Assembly (NCBI GenBank): GCA_963717155.1 | Contig: OY970326.1 | Coordinates: 4,154,001-4,218,000, forward strand | Source of the DNA: G963717155 sp963717155 | Lineage (GTDB): Bacteria > Actinomycetota > Thermoleophilia > Gaiellales > JALYLC01 | Reading direction: 5' to 3' | Length of the DNA: 64,000 nucleotides | In this document: positions 8,437-18,396 of the stretch, in pieces | How the letters are laid out: each line of letters starts with the position of its first letter | How positions within the stretch are numbered: position 1 is the first letter of the stretch | The notes under the pieces: model-generated | The model's database searches: none | Seen by the model: the letters and a program-made list of their open reading frames with translations, nothing else | What the model was told of the DNA's origin: nothing | Program-made: the position numbers and the translations under genes

Positions 8437-9553
8437 GCGCGGGCCAGGGGTACGCTCAGACCGGAGGCGGAACCCGCCCTCGGGGCGCGCGCCGGCCTCG
8501 AGCGTGCCGCGCATTCCCGCGGCCCGTTCGGCGAGCCCGGTCAGGCCGCTGCCGGCGACCGCCGCCCCATGATCGCCCTGGCCGTTGTCCTCGACCTCGA
8601 CGGCGGCACGCGAGCCCTCGGCGCGAACGCGGATCGAGCAGTGCTGGGCCCCGCTGTGGCGCACGACGTTGGTCGTGCCCTCGCGCACGGCCCAGGCGAG
8701 CACCGACTCGACGTCGGCCGGGAGACCGACCGGCGTCCCGTCGAGCTCGCAGTCGATCCCGGCGGCGCGCGAGCGCCGCGCGTGCCCGCTCGAGCGCGTC
8801 GGCGAGCGCCTGACGGCGGTAGCCCTGCACGGCCTCGCGCACCTCGGCGAGCGCCTGTCGCGTGACGGTCTGGATGTCCTCGAGCTCACCGGCCGCTCGC
8901 GTCGGGATCGCTGCTCGAGCAGGCGCGCGGCCAGCTCGCTCTTGAGCGCGATCACGGAGAGGCTGTGCCCGAGCAGGTCGTGCATGTCGCGGGCGATCCG
9001 CAGGCGCTCCTCCGAGACGGCCAGCTCCGCGAGCTCCTCGCGCGCCTCGTGCAGCTCGCGGTTGGCCGCGATCTTGCGCGCGAAGGCCGCCATCATCGCG
9101 CCGATCGCGAGGATCGTCACCGCAAGGCTGCCGATCAGGCTGCTGTTGGCGCCGAGGACGATCGCCGTCGCGGACACGCCGACGGCGGTCACGACGATCA
9201 CGACCGCCGCCCTCGCGGCTCGAGGTGCATCGCGGCCGCCGCGACGAAGTAGACGAAGAGCGCGGCATACGACGCCGGCGCGCCGGCCAGCGAGCAGGGC
9301 GATCGCGATCACCGGCAGCATGGCGAGCGGCCCGAGGATCTGCCAGCGGCCGAGGCGCCGGAGCATCGGCGACGGCGGCAGCAGCAGCACGTAGATCAGC
9401 ACGAAGGCGATCGTGCCGAGCACGATCGCCGTCATGCGTGCGGTGCCGAGCAGACTCGTTCGCGAGATCGGAGATCGGGCCGATCAGGAAGAGCAGGCCG
9501 AGCACCACTCCGAACCGGATACGGACCCGCTGGACCAGGCCGGGCACGTTCAT
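8433..9553 (-). CDS. DesK/LiaS-type sensor histidine kinase (frameshifts)
   Basis: Membrane sensor with several N-terminal hydrophobic segments (e.g. AIVLGTIAFVLIYVLLL, VIVVTAVGVSATAIVLGA), then a HisKA_3 dimerisation helix with the phospho-His in RIARDMHDLLGHSLSVIALK and a HATPase domain (REGTTNVVRHSGA N-box, VEDNGQG, GSGLTGLAERA). The C-terminus becomes normal (LSVPLARA-stop) when one extra G near 8460 is ignored, which creates a GTGA overlap with the response regulator. ATG 9553 lies 16 bases after the permease stop, so ABC ATPase, permease, kinase and regulator form one operon. Confidence 0.8.
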
Positions 9554-9568
9554 GTCGAGGGAATCCTC

Positions 9569-10304
9569 TCAGACCCTCGCGGTATCGCGCCGGTACGCCC
9601 AGCCCGCGAGCAGCGCCGCAGCGACGCTCCACACCGCGACCACGATCCAGCCCTTCGCCGGCCACGCGCTGCCTCCGAGCGCGACGTGGCTCGCCTGGAC
9701 GAGCCAGTAGGACGGCAGCAGCTGCGCGAGATCGCGCAGGCTGCCCTGCTCCGATCGGGTACCACGTGCCGCCGAGGAAGCCGAAGAGGGCGGTGGCGCC
9801 GCCCATCGCGGGGCCGACGGTGTCGGGGGTCAGCAGGTGACCGGCGAGGATCCCGAGCCCCGCGAAGGGGATCAGCGCGACGAGCATCAGCAGGGTCATC
9901 GAGAGCCAGCGATCGGCCGAGAGCCGCACGCCGAGCGTGGTGCCGGCGACGTCGAGCAGCACGATCGTCGTGAGCGCGGTCGCGTACGCGGTCACGATCT
10001 TCGCGCGGAAGTACGAGCGGACGGGGAGCGGTGTCAACCGGAGCTGGCGGTTCCAGCCGATCGCTCGCTCGCTCGAGATGCGCGCGCCGCTCGAGAGCGT
10101 CGCCGCCATCGCGCCGAACGCGGCGAGGCCGACCATGAAGTAGAGCGGTGCCGAGAGGCCCGAACCGGCGAGGTCGTGCTCGTTCCGGTTCGGGGCGGCG
10201 ATGAGGTAGTACAGGACGAGCGGAAAGCCGAGCGAGAAGACGAAGAACCGCACGTTGCGGAACGTGCGCAACAGCTCGAACCGGGTGTATGCGAGGGAGT
10301 TCAT
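9569..10304 (-). CDS. ABC-2 type transporter permease (one frameshift)
   Basis: Integral membrane half of an exporter. N-terminus MNSLAYTRFELLRTFRNVRF is typical of ABC-2 permeases, followed by about six hydrophobic segments (VRFFVFSLGFPLVLYYLIA, LYFMVGLAAFGAMAATL, YATALTTIVLLDVAG, ALIPFAGLGILAGHLL, FGFLGGTWYPI). One extra G near 9756 breaks the last quarter; correcting it gives YWLVQASHVALGG and a final membrane helix ending at the TGA at 9569. ATG 10304 overlaps the ATPase stop as ATGA. The substrate is unknown; the linked DesKR-like system suggests membrane-lipid or antibiotic stress. Confidence 0.85.
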
Positions 10305-11256
10305 CGAACGGACCCCCCGTGGTCGTCGTTGGAGGTGAGCTCGAGGAAGGCCTCTTCCAGGCCCGCCCCGCTGATCTCGATGTCGCGGGCGTCCGGGTAC
10401 GCGTCGAGCAGGGCGCGGATCGCCCGATCGGAGTCGGAGCAGCGCAGAACGACCGACGTGCCCCGCGGCCTCGACGGTGAGCGACCCCGGGCAATCGCCC
10501 GAGGGCGTCGAGGTCGGCGTCGGGGAGCGTGGCGCGGATCGTGCGCGTCCCGACCATTCCCTTGATCTCGGTAGGAGGCCCGTCTGCGACGACGCGACCG
10601 GCAGCCATCACGACGATGCGGTCGGCGTAGAGGTCAGCCTCCTCGAGGTAGTGCGTTGCGAACAGCACGGTGCGGCCCTCGGCCGCGATCGCCCGCATCG
10701 TCGTCCAGAACGCGTGACGCGCCTCGACGTCGAGCGCCACCGTAGGCTCGTCGAGCACCAGGAGCTCCGGGTTGCACACGAGCGCGAGCGCGAAGCGGGC
10801 GCGCTGCGTCTGACCGCCGGACAGCTTCTCGGTGCGCCGCTCGGCGAACGGCACCGTTCCGGTGAGCTCGAGTGCCTCGTCGACCGGGAGCGGATCGGGG
10901 TACAGCGAGGCCATCATCGAGACGAGCTCGCGGACCGAGAGGCCCCGCAGGAGGCCGCCGGTCTGCAGCATCGCGCCGACCGCCCCTTCGTGGATCGCCT
11001 GCGCCGGCGGGCGCCCGAACAGCGAGACGGTGCCGGTGTCGGGTGGGAGCAGCCCGAGCAGCATGTCGATCAGGGTCGACTTGCCCGCGCCGTTCGGGCC
11101 GAGGAGGGCGAGCGTCTCGCCCTTCGCGATGTCGAGATCGACGCCGCCGACCGCTCGTACCTTCCCCGTCGGCGTCGCGAACGACTTGACGAGGCCCTCG
11201 AGCCGAATGCCTGTGGCGGTCGTCGTCTCGGCGTGAGGGATGACCTGTGTTTGCAT
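10301..11256 (-). CDS. ABC transporter ATP-binding protein (C-terminal frameshift)
   Basis: Nucleotide-binding subunit of the exporter. Walker A GPNGAGKST, Q-loop MLQTGG, signature LSGGQTQRARFALAL, Walker B ELLVLDEPTVALD and the H-switch ATHYLEE are intact. Two extra bases near 10478-10500 disturb the final 60 residues, which should read through GAGLEEAFLEL to a TGA overlapping the permease start. ATG 11256 (MQTQVIPH) is preferred to the in-frame ATG 11277; neither has a strong ribosome-binding site. It is divergent from clpS, with about 110 bases between. Confidence 0.9.
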
Positions 11257-11364
11257 GCCTGCATCGTGACGGCGCACCGCCGCCCGCGGTAGAGGTCGAC
11301 GTCATCGATTCGACATGACAGGTGTCACGACTTGCAGGCCGCGAGGACTGGCAGGATCCCAGGC

Positions 11365-11661
11365 GTGAGCACCACGACGCCCACGAGGAAACCCGTGCGG
11401 GCGCGTCCCGGGGACGGAGCGTCCGATCGTCCGTGGCAGGTCGTCGTGCTGAACGACAACCACAACACCTTCGAGGGCGTCGCGTCCGCCCTGTCGACGA
11501 CGCTACCCGACGTCGGGTACGAGCAGGGGCTCCGCTACGCCGACTGGATCCACCGCCGTGGCCGTGCTGTGGTCTGGTCGGGCAACCGCGAGCGGGCCGA
11601 GATGTACCACGAGCGCCTCGTCGGGTTCGGGCTGACGATGGCGCCGATCCAGCAGGCCTGA
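11365..11661 (+). CDS. clpS: ClpS-like adaptor of the Clp protease
   Basis: Adaptor that delivers substrates, notably N-degron proteins, to ClpAP/ClpCP. The core reads WQVVVLNDNHNTFEGV (the ClpS NDxxNT signature), GYEQGLRYADWIHRRGRA with the position of the substrate pocket, then VWSGNRERAEMYHERL and GLTMAPI. GTG 11365 has AGGA eight bases upstream; an upstream TTG (11332) is possible. Alone on the plus strand between minus-strand operons; its 3' half is antisense to the end of the membrane-protein reading frame. Confidence 0.88.
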   Translation: MSTTTPTRKPVRARPGDGASDRPWQVVVLNDNHNTFEGVASALSTTLPDVGYEQGLRYADWIHRRGRAVVWSGNRERAEMYHERLVGFGLTMAPIQQA

Positions 11662-12346
11662 CGCGGCCGCGATCGCGATCGGCGCCATGGCGAGCCCGAA
11701 GAGATCGAGGAAGCAGTACGCCCCCGAGATCACGCTCGGCGGGTTGCCCATCGGGATCAGGCCGGTCGGGTCGTGGGTCGCCCACGTCCAGCAGCCGAGG
11801 TTGGTCCCGACGATCTCGAGGTAGCTGGTGATCAGGAACGCGCCGCAGTACACGAGCGGCGCGCGCCCGTAGAGGCAGAAGCGCACCAGGAACAGGAACA
11901 GGACAGCGCCCAGCACGTCGTGGCGCGAGCTGATGAGGCCGCCGATCGCCCAGGCTGCCGGCGACTGTCAGCGTCGCGGGCACGAGCCAGCGTCGCCACT
12001 CGGCGAACGCGCGTGACCGGCCCATCACGATCGCGCACAGGTAGATCAGGCCATGGCCGGGCGGGACGAAGGACGGGACGTTGCCGAGACGGTAGGAGTA
12101 CAGCCCGAGCCCGACCGAGGCCGTGTACTCGACGCACGTGGCCGCAAGCACGACGAGCACGACCTGCACGCGCACGAGGCGCGACTCTCCGGCGAGCAGC
12201 GCCACGAGCAGTGCCCAGGTCGCGATGCCGATCGCACGCTGTCGCGTGAGGCCGGCGTCGTGGTCGAGCCCTGCTCCGAGCGCCACCCAGGCGACGATCA
12301 CGCCCGTTACGAACAGGTCTCGCGGCAGGCGGCGCGTGACGCCCAC
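11503..12346 (-). CDS. Polytopic membrane protein of unknown function, suf-linked (frameshift)
   Basis: Six or so hydrophobic segments (VTGVIVAWVALGAGL, ALLVALLAGESRLVRV, VVLVVLAATCVEYTASVG, HGLIYLCAIVMGRSRAF, LGAVLFLFLVRFCLYG, LVYCGAFLITSYLEIVG) with conserved-looking loops TNLGCWTWA and GLIPMGNPPSVISG. I do not recognise the family with certainty. One frame change near 11955. GTG 12346 is eight bases after the sufD stop with AGGA in front, so it is the last gene of sufCBD. Its last ~50 codons run antisense through clpS and look non-coding; the true end is probably near 11660, hidden by another error. Confidence 0.55.
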
Positions 12347-12354
12347 GCGAGTTC

Positions 12355-13563
12355 CTAGGCGGTGACGCGAGCCGTCAGCGCGGCCTCGAGGCGTTCGCGC
12401 ACCGCCTCGTCCGCCACGCGCTCGAGCGCGTCGGCGAAGAACCCCTGCACGACGAGCCTCGTCGCCTCGGTGCGGGTCAGGCCGCGCGCCATGAGGAAGA
12501 ACAGCAGCTCGGCATCGACCTGGCCGATCGTGGCTGCGTGCGTGCAGCGCACGTCGTTGGCGAGGATCTCGAGGCCGGGAATCGAGTCGGCGTGTGCCCG
12601 CGGCGACAGCAGGAGGTTGCGGTTCTCCTGGAACGCGTCCGTCTTCTGCGCGTCCTTGTCGACGCGGATGATCCCGCGCCAGACCGAGCGGCTCCGGCCC
12701 TGCAGCACGCCCTTGAACGCGAGGTCGGATGTCGCGTTCGGCGCCGCGTGCTCCTGGGTCGTGTCCAGGTCGAGATGCTGCTGGCCGTCGAGGGCGTAGA
12801 GGCCGGTCACGCGCACGCTCGAGCCAGGGCCCGAGAGCCGCGACTCCATGCGCGCCTTGCCGAGGCGTCCCCCGAGGTCGATCGCCGTCCAGCGCAGCGC
12901 TGCGTCGCGATTGATCTCGGCGCGCGCGGTGGTGAAGTGCACCGTCTCCTTGTGCAGGTCCTGCGTGCGCACGTAGTCGACCTGCGCGCCGTCGCCGACC
13001 ACGATCTCGACGACGCCGTTCAGGTAGCCGGCCGCTCCGTCCGCATGCTCCTCGACGATCGTGACCTTCGAGTGCGGCCTCCGCGACGACGAGCACGCGG
13101 AACGTGGTGCGCGCGCCCTCCTCCGGGATCGCGAACGAGAGGTGCAGCGGCAGCTCGAGCGTGACGCCGGCCGGCACGTGCACGAGCGCGCCGCCCTTGA
13201 AGCGGGCCGCGTTCTCGGCGGTGAAGCGGTCGGTCGCGCCGACGAGCGTGCCGAGGTGCTGCAGCGACGACCGCGTCGCCCCGATCGGCCGCGGCCTCGA
13301 GCGAGTCGAGCACCACGCTCTCGGGCGAGACGAGCTCGCACGATCGAGTCGCCGACCTGGTGCAGCTCGCCCGACGACTCGAGACCTCCGAGCAGCGTCG
13401 GAGCCGGGGCTCCGTCGCGCGGGTCGGCCACGGCGCGGTAGGCGTCGAAGTCGATTCCGCGCAGCGACGTGTAACGCCAGCGCTCGTCACGCAGCGTCGG
13501 TAGCGGCGTACGCTCCCAGACGGCGCGAGCTTCGTCGCGCCGCTCCTCCAACCAGTTCGGCAC
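12355..13563 (-). CDS. sufD: SufD, Fe-S scaffold subunit (three frameshifts)
   Basis: Beta-helix partner of SufB in the SufBC2D scaffold. N-terminus MPNWLEERRDEARAVWER and RDERWRYTSLRGIDF is typical of SufD. The C-terminal 230 residues are continuous, with GGRLGKARMESRLSGPGSS, SVWRGIIRVDKDAQKTDA, NRNLLLSPRAHADSIPGLEI and the conserved CTHAATIGQVD. Breaks near 13340, 13278 and 13077 are each one extra base. GTG 13563 is three bases after the sufB stop. Confidence 0.87.
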   Translation of the reverse strand: MPNWLEERRDEARAVWERTPLPTLRDERWRYTSLRGIDFDAYRAVADPRDGAPAPTLLGGLESSGELHQVGDSIVRARLARERGARLARGRGRSGRRGRRCSTSARSSARPTASPPRTRPASRAARSCTCRPASRSSCRCTSRSRSRRRARAPRSACSSSRRPHSKVTIVEEHADGAAGYLNGVVEIVVGDGAQVDYVRTQDLHKETVHFTTARAEINRDAALRWTAIDLGGRLGKARMESRLSGPGSSVRVTGLYALDGQQHLDLDTTQEHAAPNATSDLAFKGVLQGRSRSVWRGIIRVDKDAQKTDAFQENRNLLLSPRAHADSIPGLEILANDVRCTHAATIGQVDAELLFFLMARGLTRTEATRLVVQGFFADALERVADEAVRERLEAALTARVTA

Positions 13564-13566
13564 CTG

Positions 13567-14971
13567 CTAGCCGACCGACCCTTCCATCTGGAGCTGGATC
13601 AGCCGGTTCATCTCGACCGCGTACTCGAGCGGGAGCTCCTTCGTGATCGGCTCCACGAACCCGGCGACGATCAGCGCGGCGGCCTCGGTCTCGGAGAGCC
13701 CGCGGCTCGTGAGGTAGAAGAGCTGCTCCTCGCCGATCTTCGAGACGGTCGCCTCGTGGCCGATCGTGACGTCGTTCTCGCCGATGTTGATGTACGGGTA
13801 CGTGTCCGAGCGGCTGTTCTCGTCGAGGATCAGCGCGTCGCAGACGACCGACGACTTCGCGCGATGCGAGCCCTCGGCGACCTTCAGCAGGCCGCGGTAG
13901 GTCGCGCGCCCGCCGCCTCGGGAGATCGACTTGGAGGTGATCACCGACGACGTGTCGGGCGCGAGGTGCGTGATCTTCGCGCCGGCGTCCTGGTGCTGTC
14001 CCTCGCCGGCGAAGGCGATCGACAGGACCTCGCCGTGCGCGCCGCGGCCCTTCAGCAGGATCGCGGGGTACTTCATCGTGAGCTTCGAGCCGAGGTTGCC
14101 GTCGACCCACTCCATGGTCGCGTCCTCGTGGGCAACCGCGCGCTTGGTCACGAGGTTGTAGACGTTCGACGACCAGTTCTGGATCGTCGTGTAGCGGCAG
14201 CGCCCGCCCTTCTTGACGATGATCTCGACGACCGCGGCGTGCAGCGAGTCCTCGGAGTACGTCGGCGCGGTGCAGCCCTCGACGTAGTGCACGTAGGCAC
14301 CCTCGTCGACGAGGATCAGCGTCCGCTCGAACTGGCCCATGTTCTTCGCGTTGATGCGGAAGTAGGCCTGCAGCGGCAGCTCGACCTTGACGCCCTTCGG
14401 CACGTAGATGAACGAGCCGCCCGACCACACGGCCGAGTTGAGCGCCGCGAACATGTTGTCGGTGGGCGGGATCACGGTCGCCCAGTGCTCGCGGAACAGG
14501 TCCTCGTGCTGCTTGAGGGCCATGTCGGTGTCGAGGAAGATGACGCCCTGGTCCTCGAGGTCCTTCTGCAGGCTGTGGTAGACGACCTCGGACTCGTACT
14601 GCGCGCCGACGCCCGCGAGGAACTTGCGCTCCATCTCGGGGATGCCGAGGCGCTCGAACGTGTTCTTGATGTCCTCGGGGACGTCCTCCCAGCGTGCGCT
14701 CTGCGCCGGCGGAAGGCTTGAGGTAGTAGAAGATCGAGTCGAAGTCGATCTGCTCGAGGTCGCCGCCCCACGTCGGGCGCGGCTTGCTGAGGAAGGTCTT
14801 GAGCGCCTTCAGGCGGAAGTCGAGCATCCACTGGGGCTCGCCCTTGTGGGCAGAGATCTCGCGGACGACGTCCTCGTCGAGGCCGACGCGCGTCTTGAAG
14901 ACGGGGAGCTCCGGGTCGTGGAAGCCGTACTGGTACTCGCCGATGTCGAGCGCGAGCTCGGGGGGAGTCAT
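13567..14971 (-). CDS. sufB: SufB, Fe-S scaffold subunit (one frameshift)
   Basis: Core scaffold of the SUF system on which Fe-S clusters form. MTPPELALDIGEYQYGFHDP opens the protein; after one extra T near 14717 (KP-PPAQSARWEDVPEDI when corrected) the remaining 355 residues are intact: VVYHSLQKDLEDQGVIF, FRINAKNMGQFERTLIL, VEGCTAPTYSEDSLHAAVVE with the conserved Cys, and HEATVSKIGEEQLFYL with the invariant GHEA. ATG 14971 overlaps the sufC stop as ATGA, and AAGGAG lies in the end of sufC. The broken reading frame of an essential gene is strong evidence for sequence error. Confidence 0.93.
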
Positions 14972-15737
14972 ACGTGCTCCTTCGGGGTAACTGCTGCGTA
15001 GCCGCCGGCCTCGAGCTCGTGTGCAAGCTCGGGGCCGCCGGAGCGGACGATCCTGCCGTCGACGAGCACGTGTACACGGTCCGGGCGGATGTAGTCGAGG
15101 ATGCGCTGGTAGTGCGTAATGACGAGCACGCCGAGATCGGGTCCCGCGAGGTGGTTGACGCCGTTGGCGACCACCTTGAGCGCGTCGATGTCGAGACCCG
15201 AGTCGGTCTCGTCGAGGATCGCGAGCTCCGGCTTCAGCATCGCCATCTGCAGGATCTCGATGCGCTTCTTCTCGCCGCCCGAGAACCCGTCGTTGAGGTA
15301 GCGGCCGGCCATCGACTTGTCGACCTCGAGCAGCTCCATGTTGCCGCGCAGGAGCTGCCGCGAAGTCGCGGACCGAGATCGGGTCGTCGGTGCCGTCGTG
15401 GCCGCCGCGCCGGTGCGCGTTCATCACCTGGCGCATGAAGGACGAGACCGTGACGCCGGGCAGCGGCGTGCGGGTACTGGAACGCGAGGAATATGCCGAG
15501 TCGCGATCGCTCGTCGGGCTCGAGCTCGAGCAGGTCGACGCCCTTGAAGCGCACGGTGCCTGCGGTCACCTCGTATGCGGGGTGGCCCATCAGGACGTTC
15601 GCGAGGGTCGACTTGCCCGAGCCGTTCGGTCCCATCACGGCGTGGATCTCGCCGCGCGACAGCTCGAGGTCGATCCCCTTGAGGATCTCCTTGCCGTCGA
15701 TCGAGGCGTGGAGCCCTTGAATCTCGAGGTCGCTCAC
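14968..15737 (-). CDS. sufC: SufC, ATPase of the Fe-S scaffold (two frameshifts)
   Basis: ABC-type ATPase that drives SufBD remodelling. IHAVMGPNGSGKSTLANVL is Walker A, AFQYP the Q-loop, FSGGEKKRIEILQMAMLKP the signature, and LAILDETDSGLDIDALK Walker B with the SufC-specific DSGLD; the H-switch is VLVITHYQRIL. Extra bases near 15470 and 15363 break the middle; corrected text gives PLPGVTVSSFMRQVMNAHR as in other SufC proteins. GTG 15737 (VSDLEIQGLHASIDG) starts the operon sufC-sufB-sufD. No sufR regulator is adjacent. Confidence 0.92.
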
Positions 15738-15914
15738 GTAGGTTGGAGCCTTTCGTCGCGCACCCGGCTCGCGGGCGGCGGTGCGGAATATGTCGGTACG
15801 GCGCGCACTGCGCCAATGGACAGGATACCCGCGATCTTGCGGCCAAAACGAGCCAGGCGTCTTCAGGGCGCTGCGGTATGCTGGGACGCGTCCACTCTGC
15901 CTCGGGGAGCGCGC

Positions 15915-16124
15915 ATGCCCGGTCTCGGCTGGCAAGAGATCCTTGTCGTCATGGTGATTGCTCTGATCGTGCTCGGGCCGACCAAGCTGCCCGATATGGC
16001 GCGAACCGTCGGCAAGGGAATTCGCGAGTTCAAGAGCGGCATGGCAGGTCTCACCGGCCTCGGCGACCTCGGCTCGCACGACGCGTCGACCGAACCGGAC
16101 AGACGCCGGCGCGCGAACGTCTGA
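15915..16124 (+). CDS. tatA: TatA/TatB-type twin-arginine translocase subunit
   Basis: Forms the pore-lining part of the Tat export system. A short N-terminus (MPGLGWQEILVV), one membrane helix (VVMVIALIVLGPTKLPD with the hinge GPTKLP) and an amphipathic helix MARTVGKGIREFKSGMAG. As written it ends at 16124. Skipping one extra base near 16101 gives a continuous Pro/Ala-rich tail to a TAG at 16251, four bases before tatC, which is more typical of these proteins. A TATGCT at 15877-15882 could be its -10 element. Convergence with tatC and gene order support the assignment; TatA versus TatB is not decided. Confidence 0.9.
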   Translation: MPGLGWQEILVVMVIALIVLGPTKLPDMARTVGKGIREFKSGMAGLTGLGDLGSHDASTEPDRRRRANV

Positions 16125-16254
16125 CGTGACGATGACCCGTTCTCATGAGCGCGCCTCCGAGCTTCCGCCTGCAGGGCTGCCTCCGGCTGCCCCTCCGCCC
16201 GCCGCCGCCGCGCCGACCCCGGCCGCGACGCGCGCGGGCACGCACCGCTAGGCC

Positions 16255-17047
16255 GTGGTCAAGCTCCCCAAGCGGCTAGAGCACGGCGAGGAGGTCAGCC
16301 TCGTCGAGCACCTCACCGAGCTGCGTCAGCGCCTGGTCGTGGCGTTCATCGCGCTCGGCGTCGGGTTCGCGGTCGCGTTCTGGCGGAACTCGGACATCCT
16401 GAAGCTGTTCAACCGGCAGCTGCCGATCGATCCGCACACGCACCAGCACATCCTGCCGACGACGCTCTCGGTCAGCGAGCCGTTCACGAACTCGATGATC
16501 ATCTCGGCCTACGCTGGCCTGCTGCTCGCGCTGCCGATCGTCTTCTACCAGCTGTACGCCTTCGTCATCCCGGCGTTCTCCGACAAGACGACGAAGCAGG
16601 TCTGGCCGGTCCTCGTGATCGTCCCGCTGCTGTTCGTCGCGCGGCGTCGCGTTCGGCTACGAGATCGTGCTGCCCCGCGCCGTCCACTTCCTGCTCGGGT
16701 TCAACGCCGACCAGTACAACGTCCAGGTCCGCGCGAGCAGCTACTACTCGTTCGCCTGCATGATCCTCGCCGCGATGGGCGTGATCTTCGAGATGCCGGC
16801 CGCCGTCGCGGCGCTTGTCCCGCGCCGGCATCCTGACGGCGACGGATGATGCGGAAGAACCGCCGCTACGCGATCGTCGTGCTGGCGGCGATCGCGGCGC
16901 TGCTGCCGGGCGTCGACCCCGTGTCGATGCTGCTCGAGTTCCTGCCGCTGCTGGTGCTGTACGAGGCGTCGATCTGGGTTGCGCGGCTGATGGAGGTCCG
17001 ACGCGGCCGCGCCGCCGACGAAGGAGCCGGTCGCCGGCGCCTCGTGA
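16255..17047 (+). CDS. tatC: TatC, twin-arginine translocase receptor (four frameshifts)
   Basis: Six-helix receptor for folded proteins with RR signal peptides. HGEEVSLVEHLTELRQRL holds the conserved signal-binding Glu region; FWRNSDILKLFNRQLP, LSVSEPFTNSMIISAYAGL and PIVFYQLYAFVIPAFSD are classic. After one extra base near 16642 the frame resumes with GYEIVLPRAVHFLLGFN, then FEMPAAVAAL, and after two more near 16815 and 16845 RKNRRYAIVVLAAIAALLP. A further base near 17010 hides the end PTKEPVAGAS and the TGA at 17045-17047, which overlaps the next gene's GTG as GTGA. Confidence 0.9.
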
Positions 17048-18384
17048 GCGGGACGCTCGTGCTGCGCGCCGACTGGGTCGTCCCGGTCGCTGCGGATCCC
17101 ATCGCTGACGGCGCCGTGTCGGTGGCGGATGGCGCGATCGTCGAGGTCGGGCCCGCTGCCGACGTGATCGCGGCGCACCCGAACGCGACCGTCGAGCGCC
17201 ACGAGGGCTGCGTGCTCGCGCCCGGGCTCGTCAACCTCCACACACACCTCGAGTACGCGGGCTTCGGGGGGTTCGGCGACGGGCTGGCCTTCGGGCCATG
17301 GCTCGACGTCCACATCGAGCGCAAGGCCCGGCAGTCCGAGGGCGATGCGCTCGCTGCTCGCGCGTCTCGGCGCGCTGGAGGCGATGCGCGGCGGCGCGAC
17401 GACGGTCGTCGATGCGTCGTTCACGGGCGCGTCCGTGGCTGCGGCGAGCGAGCTCGGCCTGCGCGCCGTGATCGCGCTCGAGGTGTTCGGCGGCAGCGAG
17501 GACGACGAGGTGGCGATCGCCGATCGCCTCGACGCGCGACTCGCTCGCGCCGCGGAGCAGGCCGGTCCCGCTCGTCGAGCTCGGCGTCTCGCCCCACGCG
17601 CCCTATACCGTCGCGCCGGCCCTCTTCGAGGAGGTCGTCGGGCGCGCGCGATCCGCTGGCCGCCGCGTCGTGACGCACATCGCCGAGTCGCAGCACGAGC
17701 TCGATGCGCTGGTGCGAGGAGAGGGCCTGCTGGCCGATCGCTCGCGGCGTGCATGGGTCGCTCCGTACGGCCGCCATCCGATCGCCGAGCTCGCGGAGCG
17801 CGGCCTGCTCGGGCCCGAGACCGTGATCGCGCACGCCGTGTTCGTCGATCACGCCGAGATCGAGCTGCTCGCCGCGAGCGGGGCCGCCGTCGCCCACTGT
17901 CCGCGCTCGAACGCGCTGCTCGGATGCGGAATCGCGCCGCTGGCCGAGCTGCGCCAGGCGGGCGTGCCGGTCGGTCTCGGAACCGACGGGCCGTCGTCAG
18001 CGCTCGATCTGGACGCCTTCGCCGAGCTACGCGCGGCCGTCCTCTTGCAACGCGCGGCGGCGGGAGACCCCGGTGCGCTCGGGAGCCGGGGATGCTCTAC
18101 GTCTCGCAACCCTCGGCGGCGCCGAGGCGCTCGGCCTCGAGCAGTCGATCGGGAGCCTCACGCCGGGCAAGCGAGCAGACCTCGTCGCCGTGCGTCTGGC
18201 TGACACGGCCTTCTGGCCCTGCGAAGATCCCGTTGCGGACCTTGTCCTCGCGGGTAGCGGAGAACGCGTGATCTTTACGATGGTTAATGGAATCGTGCGG
18301 TACCGTGTGTCAGACGATTCGTATCGGGCGGCCCTCGCTCGTGGACGCGATGTGCGCCGCCGGATGCTCGCCCTCTCGACCTAG
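17044..18384 (+). CDS. Amidohydrolase, TRZ/ATZ deaminase type (three frameshifts)
   Basis: Metal-dependent hydrolase of cyclic amines (family includes S-adenosylhomocysteine/methylthioadenosine, guanine and aminofutalosine deaminases). Metal ligands are visible: LVNLHTHLEYAG (HxH), VSPHAPYTV, VVTHIAESQHE, VIAHAVFVDHAE and GLGTDGPSSALDLD (Asp). The C-terminal barrel-closing part is GSLTPGKRADLVAV. Breaks near 17340, 17572 and 18083 are one extra base each. GTG 17044 overlaps the corrected tatC stop. An aminofutalosine deaminase role in menaquinone synthesis is possible but no other mqn genes are here. Confidence 0.8.
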
Positions 18385-18396
18385 GAACTCAACGCA

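Noticed and set aside
6529..18384. Programmed +1 frameshifting as the cause of the broken genes
   Set aside because: Contexts of the extra bases share no slippery codon or stop motif, several breaks occur per gene, and other genes nearby are clean. Sequence error is simpler.
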